Shown here: positions 10,601 to 16,700 of the stretch, piece by piece
Position numbering within the stretch: the first letter of the stretch is position 1
Layout of the letters: every line of letters starts with the position of its first letter
Source of the DNA: a virus
DNA: 24,813 nucleotides
IMG/VR virus record: IMGVR_UViG_3300030328_003715
Coordinates: 1-24,813 of that record
Direction: 5' to 3' (one strand)
The notes under the pieces: generated by a model
The model's input: only the letters and a program-made list of their open reading frames with translations
Told to the model about the DNA's origin: nothing
The model's database searches: none
Made by a program: the position numbers and the translations under genes

Positions 10601-10692
10601 CAGGATCTTCAGCAGGTATTACAGTTACAAATGATAGTGGAAACACAAGTGATATTTTTGTAACTTTTGATGTCCACGGTTTTATACCATAA
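1621..10692 (+). CDS. Giant tail fibre / adhesin protein, 3023 aa
   Basis: A very long virion fibre protein, about three times the length of T4 gp37. It starts with ATG one base after the previous stop; no Shine-Dalgarno is visible, so coupling is likely. Domains in order: N-terminal attachment region (residues 1-150); GIASTQP..TLDIDG and GIGSTQP..LLDVLG fibre motifs (about 155-262); GxSTFxGxSTF shaft repeats (about 440-585); three copies of a module with YYP.FV....R..EYLY, GITSFKG.VYFNG and LEF...V.A.FG (about 620-1275), plus a partial fourth (1373-1480); a LTLPVDDGEADEVLKTDG motif (about 1550); DKIEEGNTSAEVVDTG (1587); five tandem domains of about 190 aa (1884-2857); a second DKIEEGNTSAEVVDTG (2858); and a compact beta-rich end of about 115 aa ending in FDVHGFIP. 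No S74 chaperone or signal peptide is seen. It is probably a homotrimer reaching out from the baseplate with the C-terminal domains binding the host surface; the trimer and receptor roles are inferred from the family. Confidence 0.85.
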   Translation: MPKYFSGRVKRTPQSGLTSDRYQYLSIEQAEPNLGDPPEVDNIPGGQQYQIVSVETHPGERFWKPIGGGVQPGAITVRNDGTILPNTAGLNSTTELNIKGNILTAVGTLDADGNPGTAVTITAAPIGDDHQVIFNNNGEFGAASGLSYDNTNSRVGIASTQPQETLDIDGTLFITGNVFDKDHDSGDTDQVLVRSATGGLVWADQSIDGVSVAAGDKTQVQYHGSDGKITGGKLLVYDYTNGITDERVGIGSTQPTRLLDVLGNSRFVGVTTFVGNVFVEGAVTSEDVTNIDSLGIVTAGQGLRASNGGLKVVGITTLENTRILHNKALYFGKDEDNNLEIKFDGTDSVINDISSANLGFKLQQGGNTRLEVTGAGVTVTGVTTTNILSVTGLVTSHLIPSPSDVGLFDLGSPNNRWDNIYANNINGGIYSPVAINVEQLKVTGISTLKNLEVSGMSTFIGLSTFSDGLEVISGVTTFAGITTVTGETLFTKQFSVSGVSSIGTASATDLYVSGLSTFVGFSTFKDDVFVAGVSTFIGFTTFRNDVHVTGLSTFVGFSTFGDVIVGGMSTFVGISSFEGNVSFNAGIRDKDGELGGPTEGYILESRDGKVNWANPQGLTVENANKVGIGSTDKDSIYYPAFVKNNNEHDDRQNEYLYNTHDFIYSYDGNAGIGSVGIGTDIISDDTTLNVTGITSFKGSVYFNGLQNNIGFTSLTWQSGTGKLEFKDEVQATFGSKTGGDLRIYHTASLQGELDKNGDPITKNNNTNCSFIHEKGSGGLVFRSDGGGGPGAFQFFDEDWRPLLRLHSGNNARALLYHSGKERLETIGTGVTVTGITTTNSLSVSGISSFWGPVWDETGSPGQSTYLLESTVTGVNWKSPDDITVQNAFKVGVGTTGAVSVGATSIYYPTFVDSNNTEGRDMEYLYSGNALTYNVHYEDGNDVGIGSIGIGTTTPNTTLDVLGITSFRGDVYFNGIDDNDGSVGITSITWKPSSSALEFKDNVKAVFGDGNDLQIYHDTNDTEPNSVVEHNNPAASALYLSSNQRVEITDENHVNLSLRFNNTGNYETELFRGTAKKLETTDAGIKVTGLTTTGSLRLDGAFYDKDNSYGTESGYILETRQSGGVAWVSPSDLTTINASKIGIGSINAADAGIGTHFITFVDENHPHDDRKSEKVYSTGLFVYDPQDNGRVGIGTTIPSDTLSVSGITSFKGNVYFNGTDENNLGITSLTWRRSAGILEFKTNVKAIFGDDDSDELPGLEIYQDGSDAIIHNNGEGNLNLKTYGGSLIQLLGNNTESMVVAKSNSSVDLYYDGGGPKLQTSGIGITVTGLTSTTDLMVKGKFYDGDNESGELNEVLTSQGGIVKWTNPGSLSADTAYRVNTVGVATDRAYHLTFVEDNNADPGQPEGVYTGAGITFNGNHSHLYLDGSLWLKGENGTSGDIISYGGDDGIFGIFSRGSAFMGISVKDTVIVSDNDVGIVSFISENGARKTYFNSNVNPKTNQTYNLAESNSHRWANVYAQNYHGEFFNIYDSDSTNKITLQAPATGNLTADYTLTLPVDDGEADEVLKTDGSGNLSWTTNTPGTPTLDKIEEGNTSAEVVDTGTNGHFKVITEGTERLQINKDGRFLLRSGTTSSQSKTGGFENALQIEGIDASTASISITRNSDDEHPAYINFGKSRGTAVGSDGAVKGGDNIAQIDFSGSDGSGDYNVFGGIRSQVDEASGVVVDNDESPGRLAFYTTPAASTNPIERLRITKDGAIGIDAGGAGRNATQIYGSNGQVLKSGGDGVSVYWGAEGTGNAVTDVFVKQYKDDLSQSNPRTERECDALDAPITVVTSAGTSVIGIGSTSNAYGKRYIGDTEPTGNLCEGDIWYDTSASAGVNGSTGITKVALLEYRTDSSTGDLGSITANEWTSRALSDKVDPQGFVTFPVATDTATIKTEFSLGSGTYRIKWSVPAGRMDRHQTSLRYSTDSTFSSYDRVLGSSECVENSANTVQSRSFGETILTLSERTYFKMYSIIDGVAVGGMSPTRGFNTAAIFGDGRTITGGDAPDKSVYTQISIEDLATAVKEVDVLNTGITRVALIKDAKIDSVNGGGFAAGAWRDRDLTEIEDPQSFVNFNSNGGTKTTPSTGLKPGYWSLQPGTYKIEWSAPAKSNDRHMSRLVWSIVEGQISASGLHASASYVEGSTEYSDPSQTRSFGSKVIKITQPTWFKIMHYCTSDISGATDGFGRKLSTAGAGDPDNIYTEVRIEDLATAVKEVDVVNTGITKVATIKDQRPVTAGNPASDHGGDAAIGPNIRKFNTLDDTNNIGITLHNTATIGNGFATIIKVPAGTYSIKWSAPAYNVDTHNTVLQYSTSDSVNVDGRLDSNVSSVQGSSEFSATEEEMTAAAWTGGNVDKTINHTASSSFGTIASITFVQDTYIQLSHWCEYAFSIYGLGSANYSANAGDSVYAQIEIEDLKTAVKENTGKTKVALLKDQKNYNVQGGTFTKDAWRDRDLTVKEDPYGFVNLVPTPNGQTTAGTNGNTPGYWSLPAGTYKIEWNAPGMNVNRHITRLIWSTTKEDISDPGMPNSLESTGNYAQGSSENTTGEGTGTIPTSTRSFGSKIVEITDTTWFKIVHWCNETQANTGFGQRVADSLGATNSSIYTEIKIEDLATAVKNAGDDYVAGTSKVALLKDQKDFGTTGGDFNQDAWVDRDLTVEEDPFDFVTFYPTSNGQNVKSGGITPGSFSLPAGTYKIDWSAPGFNVNRHKTRLVYSTTSSHITNAGLDGGASYVEGSNENTTNANNEHVQSVSTGSKIITTTASETYFKIMHWATEPKSDVGLGHGMNPGGSYNTGPEIYTQVRIEDLATAVKNASADKIEEGNTSAEVVDTGTDGHFKVTTEGTERLRITSEGDTITIGRQYLSRRNSTAASKTSLKETFYYEVANGASQAFQLEGTPYGGGLVTVVSMRDANATFMTTRTYQIGLRGTNNSSLDWMNAACDGESGGSSYSVAGSSAGITVTNDSGNTSDIFVTFDVHGFIP
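2953..3365 (+). repeat. GxSTFxGxSTF beta-repeat shaft
   Basis: This stretch of the 3023-aa protein encodes repeated units of the form (V)SGxSTFxGxSTFxxDVxV, about 16-20 residues each, with at least seven recognisable units. Short hydrophobic, Ser/Thr and Gly alternation of this kind is typical of a beta-helical or triple-beta fibre shaft. Similar units recur in the gene at the right end (near nt 24020-24190). Confidence 0.75.
3478..5440 (+). repeat. Three copies of a fibre module (YYPxFV / SFKGxVYFNG / LEFKxxVKAxFG)
   Basis: Three copies begin near nt 3478, 4270 and 5020. Each has in order: a KVGIGST-like strand; (Y/I)(Y/T)(P/F).FV followed by acidic/His-rich residues and R..E.(L/V)Y; a VGIGT segment; (T/S)L.V.GITSF(K/R)G.VYFNG; GITS(L/I)TW; and LEFK..V.A.FG followed by L.IY. 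The spacer between copies carries a VTVTG(I/L)TTT strand and a YDKD or WDETG start. A partial fourth copy lies near 5737-5960, and related starts occur in the next fibre gene near 10795 and 12275. Confidence 0.75.
6379..6471 (+). repeat. 93-bp direct repeat, copy 1
   Basis: Encodes DKIEEGNTSAEVVDTGTNGH and the following FKVITEGTERL. It matches the copy at 10192-10284 at 90 of 93 bases by direct comparison and is in the same reading frame. The two copies bracket the region that holds the five tandem domains. A diverged third version, with IVEKDTSAEVVDVG, is at about 12832-12930 in the next gene. Confidence 0.9.
7270..10191 (+). repeat. Five tandem ~190-aa adhesin-like domains
   Basis: Domain starts at nt 7270, 7843, 8410, 9019 and 9619 are 189-203 residues apart. 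Each begins (I/K/S)(T/S)(K/R)VA(L/T)(L/I)(K/E), has a Gly-Thr-Tyr-(K/R/S)-Ile-(K/E/D)-Trp strand followed by (A/V)P and .(D/N)RH or DTH, then a (R/S)SFG or similar strand, a H(W/Y)(C/A) or equivalent position, and closes with Y(T/A)(Q/E)...IEDL.TAVK. Copies 2, 4 and 5 carry AW.DRDLT; copy 1 is diverged and copy 3 replaces that strand with a different sequence. This resembles a beta-sandwich (jelly-roll) domain common in phage tail proteins; the fold and ligand binding are inferred. Confidence 0.8.
10192..10284 (+). repeat. 93-bp direct repeat, copy 2
   Basis: Near-perfect partner of 6379-6471, differing at three positions (one changing Asn to Asp, one Ile to Thr, one silent). It follows directly on the last of the five tandem domains and precedes the C-terminal beta domain. 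Confidence 0.9.
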
Positions 10693-10698
10693 ATCATG

Positions 10699-10706
10699 AA
10701 TAAATA
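10699..10706 (+). promoter_or_regulatory. T4-type late promoter-like octamer
   Basis: AATAAATA matches the T4 late promoter TATAAATA at seven of eight positions and lies in the short gap 19 bases before the ATG of the 2145-aa fibre gene. In T4, gp55 recognises this element and transcription starts a few bases downstream, which would leave a leader of only about a dozen bases. The sequence around it is very A+T-rich, so a chance match is possible. Confidence 0.4.
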
Positions 10707-10724
10707 TTTAAAAAATAATAGATA

Positions 10725-13700
10725 ATGGCAATTAAAGTATACAAAGGTGGTTCTTGGGTTAATGCGACAGGTGTTTCTGCAATAGGAAAGGCTGATAGAC
10801 TTGCTATTGGGCAGACTGATACTTCTCTTGCTACATCAGATAAAAATTATTATCTTTCTTTTGTTGATGAAAATCATTCCCATACTGACAGAAAATATGA
10901 AGATTTTTATACTGGTATTGGAATAACCTATAGTCCTATTAGTAGGTCTCTTGGTGTAGGTGGTGTATTATATTTGAGTGGAACTTGTAATAATTTTCAG
11001 GGATCTATAAGAAGTTATGGTGGAGCAGATAAATTATTTGTTTTATATAATGAAAGTTCTGAAGGTATAATTTCTATAAATCCAGCAAATAGTGCTGGAG
11101 ATACTGTAGGACTTGTTACTTTTAAAAGCAGTACTGCGGATGGAAATAAATCGTATTTTAAATCAGATGTAAGTCCAACTATAGATTGTACTGGGATTTT
11201 TGATTTAGGAAAAGCAGATAAAAAATGGAATAAGGTTTATGCCAATTGTTTCATAGGTAATGGTAGTGGACTGGATGGTACTGGTCATTGGGATGAGGAT
11301 GTTTATAAAAACTTAAAGGCAGGTACTTATGCTGGTAATGCTATTACTGCACAGACTTGTTATAATATTTTTGTAGGAGCATATGCTGGTTGTAAGACTA
11401 CTGGTGCTGGTGGTGCTGGTGGTTCTGATGAAGTTGGAGATGCTAATGTTTTCTTAGGTGCTTCTGCTGGAAGGCACAATATTACTGGATCTTATAATTT
11501 TTATGGTGGATATCTTGCTGGACGTGGTAAAATTGATTCATCACCATCTGGATGTTGTAATATTTTTATTGGTAGATCTGCTGGACAAGAAATTACTAGT
11601 GGTAAACAAAATGTATTTTTAGGTCCCCTTGCAGGTGAGGCAATGGAGACTGGAGATAATAATATTTTCTTGGGTTTATCTGCTGGTCGTTATGCATCTT
11701 CAGCATCTTACACAATTGGAATTGGTCTTGGTGCAGGATTATGCAATACCAGTGCGAATGGTAATACTTTCTTAGGGGCTTATGCAGGTCGTGGTGTTAC
11801 TAGTGGTGGTAATAATGTTGCAATTGGTTCTAATGCATTAAGAGGAAGATTAGTAACTGTAGGGGATACAGAAGTCTCTTGTGATATTCTTGGAATACAA
11901 AATACTGCTATTGGTTTTAAGGCTGGTTTTTGTCTAGGACCACTTGCAGTAGATCAAGGTGCAAATACATTTTTAGGAGCACAGGCAGCATGTACTCAAT
12001 TAGATGGAAGTTTTAATGTTGCAATAGGGTATCAAGTTGAATTAGATCTTAAAACATGCGCTAATGCATCTTGTGTTAGTAATCAATTAGCCATTGGTGC
12101 TGGTTCTAATCGTTGGTTAACTGGTGATAAGAGTTTTAATATTAAACCTGGTAGAGGTATAATAGATTGTGCTGGAAGTTCTGGTGGTAGTGCTCAAGTA
12201 TTAACTGCCATTGAAGATGGTGGTGCATCATATGTAAAATGGGAAACAAATTCAGCTGTTGCAACTAATGCGGATAAGGTTGGTATTGGAACGACCGATA
12301 ATGCAAATGGAGATGATGTACAAAGTTACTATGTTTCTTTTGTTAGAGATAATAATGCTCATAATAGTAGACAATATGAGCAATTGTATAGTGATAGTAA
12401 ATTAGTTTATAATTATAAGGCATCTAATGATACTAGTACATTTGGTATTGGAACTAATAATCCACAATCACCGTTACATATTCAGAATTCTGGACCTCAA
12501 CTTCAATGGACAGATTCTGATGATAATTCCGATTCTAAAATCAGATATAATAGCCCAAATTTTATAATTGAAGCAGACTCTAATAATGAAGCAGAAGACA
12601 GTAATATTTCATTTAGAATTGATGGTTCATTAGTTCATCCTAATGAAAAACTTCGCATCACATCAGCAGGTCATGTTGGTATAGGAACCACAAATCCAAT
12701 TGCTGATGATGCTATTATTGGTAAAACAATTAAAGATTATCTTGAGGATAATAATAGTGTTTTAGCTGTTGGTATCGTTACTGCTCGTGACTATTATGGT
12801 AATTTTAAAGGTACTATTGATAGTACAATTGATAAAATAGTAGAAAAAGATACATCTGCAGAAGTAGTTGATGTTGGTTTAACTACACACTTTACAATAA
12901 AAACAGATGGAATACAAAGACTTCGCATTGATGATGCAGGAATATCTACATTTAGTTCTGATAAAGCACTTGTAGCTAGATTCGAAAGAATTGGAAATAC
13001 TGATGGAAAATGGGCAAAGGTAGATATTAAAGCAAATACCACAGACGGAAATTCATATCTTACATTTAGTGATTCTGGTGCAACTGAAGTTGGTGCTATT
13101 AATTATGAACATAATGATGATACTCTAAGGTTTGAAGTATTGGATGTCAATAATGCTGATCCTCTTAAAAAAGTTAGAAGATCAAGATTACAGGTCGGAA
13201 ACGCTGGTCAAATTGGTCTTTGGGGTGGATACACACCTGACGGTTCAGGTATCAGTGATAGTTATGGAACGGATGGTCAAGTATTAACCAGTAAAGGTTC
13301 TTCTGCTGCAGCTATATGGCAAGATGCTAGTGACTTACCTGCAAGTACTGCAACAACATTAACTATTGGAACAGATGATAATGCTGGTGATCGTTATTTA
13401 ACCTTTGTTGCTGCTAGTGGAGATACTCAAAATGTATATATGGATAGTGAACTTAAGTATAATCCTAATACTGATACATTAACATCAGGTAATATAACCT
13501 CACCTAATGTAAGTGTTAGTACTCTGTTGAATGTTGAGGGTAATACAACACTTGGAAATAGTGCTAGTGAAGATACGATAACATTTACTGGTAAAGTTAA
13601 TAGTTCCGTATTACCAAAAACTAATGCAGATAATAAGGATGATGTTAGTGGTTTAGATCTTGGTGGAGGTAGTGCATATTGGAGAAACATTTATGCCAGA

Positions 13701-16700
13701 CAATTTACAGGTTCTTTATCTGGAGATTCTACATCTGCACAAGCATTAGATATTGGAACAGATAATAATGCTAATGATCGTTATTTAACCTTTGTTGCTG
13801 GTAGTGGAGATAGTAAAGATGTATATATGGATAGTGAACTTAAGTATAATTCTAGTACTGATACATTAACTCCTGTAAATTTAACTGTAACTGGAAATAC
13901 AACTCTTGGTAATACTAATGCTGATACAACAACATTCACTTCCAAGGTAGCCAGTCATATCATACCAGTATTGGAGGAAGATAATGAGACTGGTGTATCA
14001 GAATGGAATCTTGGAGAACTAGGTGCCAAATGGGGTACCGTTTTTGCTAATGAATTTAATGGTTCTTTTAGTGGATCAATAGAAAAAATTAATACAGCAA
14101 GTAGTGAAAATGAAAATACTACTTATCTAACATTTACTACGACTACACCAACTGATACTGATCGTGGTTCATTTCTTCTTGTAAATCCACACTTAAAGTT
14201 TAGATCAAATTCTGCAGATGATGGTGAGAAATTAACCGTTGATTGTCAACTTGATGTTACTGGTACTGCAACCTTAAATGGAAATGTTACATTAGGAGGT
14301 GCTGCAACTGATACTGCAACATTTAATAGTAAAGTTGCTAGTCATATATTCCCATCACATAATGCATCTGCTAGTGATGATGCTGATGGTAAAGATCTTG
14401 GTGATGGTTCCAACTATTGGAGAAAGGTTTATGCCAAAGAATATACTGGTAAGTTTATTGGTACTTTAGAATCAAGAAAAATTGCAATGACTGGTGATGT
14501 TGCATGGGAGGTTAATTTTGATGCTAGTGGTGATGTAACTGCAGATGGAACTATTCAACCAGGAGCAGTTGATGAAAGTATGATTAATATTACTAATGCT
14601 CCATCTGCGTCTACTGCTGGATATTTTCTTCAAACTAATGCATCTGGATCTTTAACTTGGGCTCAAGTTGCTGCTGGAGATGGAGTAAACCTCAATTTTG
14701 TTGATTTAGAAGATACACCTAGTGCTTACACTGATAATGCTAATAAACTTGTTGCAGTTAATGGTAATGCAGATGCATTAATATTTACTGATGCATCTTC
14801 TGTGGGTACTGATAGTTATGTTACTGGTGCTAGTTGGAGTAATATAACAGGAGGTAGACGATTAACTCTAACAAGAAATCAGAGTTTAGTAGATATAACA
14901 GCAGATCTTACTTTATCATCTCTTGGTGGTGCTAGTAATTTCTTAGATCTTACAGATACTCCTGAAAGTTATGGTACTACTAATGCAGGCGGTTTAGGTA
15001 AAGTTGTTGCAATTAATTCTACTAATGATGGATTAGAATTTGTTAGTAGAACTTATACATTACCTACTTTTGGTAATGCTAATGGAAGTAGTGGAATAAG
15101 ACTTTCTCTTGGTGGTACAAATAATGATGATGTAAACATTACAGGTGCTAATGGAATTACAGTAAAAGGTAATTCTAGTGGAGGTAATAATACATTAACA
15201 ATTGGTTGTGAAGATGGATTTTCTTCGAATAAGGTTAATATAACATTGAAATCTGATAATGCAACATACTATCCTACATTTGTTTCTGGAAATACTGCTG
15301 AAGGTAAAGAAGTACATCAAGATAGTGATGGTTTAACATACAATCCACATGCTAATTTATTAACAACTGGTACTCTTATGACAGGAGTTTTAGATGCTAC
15401 TGGTGCTGCAAGCTTAAATGGAAATGTTACATTAGGAGATGCTGCAGCTGATACTGTAACATTTAATGCAAAGAGTACTACAATAATACCATCAGGTGAT
15501 AGTGGTACTCAGAATTTGGGTAGTGAAAATAATAAATGGGGTACTGTTTATGCTGATAATATTACAGGAACATTGACTGTTCCTACTGCAGAACACCAAG
15601 TTTTATATACAGGACTATCGGGTACTAATCCAATAGTTGCTGGTACTAATGAGTTTACATTTATAACAGAACCTAATTCTAAAGAGAAAGCTGTAAATAT
15701 ATTAAAAATTTCTCATCTTACTAGTCCTGATGATAGGGGAGAGGTATTTGCTTATGGTGGTAACGATGTTAATTATGCTTCTATAAGTGGTGATGGTGGT
15801 ATAGAAATATGTAGGGGTACTAGTGATACTGGTTTGGAGGATGGTGGAGCATATATTGATTTTAAAGATAGTTCTGAAGGTGAGAATTATGATGCTCGTA
15901 TACAATTAACAAAACAAGGTTTAGGTGCTGACTGGGATGCTGGTGATAATTATGGAATATTATTTGAAACTGGTGGAATAGGAAAACGACATATGTTGTT
16001 AACTGAGGAAGGAACTTTAGGTATAACAACTTCTAATGTTGGTGCTGGTGCAATAGTTAAGAAAGCAAGTAGAACAATTGGATTTGCTCCAGGATATTCT
16101 AGAGATACTGCATCCTTTATAGACGGTGCAGTTGCTTTGGATGTTAATGGTACAGCATTACTTCGTAGACATGATAATGTAAAGCAAGGTGGTCAGATAA
16201 CATTCTGTAATAGTGATGATACTGTAGCATATAGTATTGATGTCAAGGGTACTACTGCTGCTAATTCTGTACTTAGAATCATTGATGAAAAAACACTAGC
16301 TGATAATGATACTAGAGGGACTCAAAGATATGTAATTAATAGAAGTGGTGCATTTGGTATTGGAGATGAAGGTGCTGCAGATTATGGAGAAAACGGCCAG
16401 TTTTTAAAAAGTACAGGTGATGATTCTCAGCCTGTATGGGATGCTATTTCTACAATTGATAGTTATGTTACTGGTGCTAGTTTTAGTAATATAACCGATG
16501 GCAAAAGACTTACTTTAAATAGAAATCAGGGTTTAACAAATATAACAGCAGATTTCACTTTCCCCAATCTAGCACGTGGTATGTACTTTAAGCATTGGAC
16601 GAACGGTACCAATACATGGAAACCAAAAACAGGGTCTCCTGCTGATTATGATCAGTTTCTGGTTATATGTATTGGTGGTGGTGGTGGATCTGGTAGAGCA

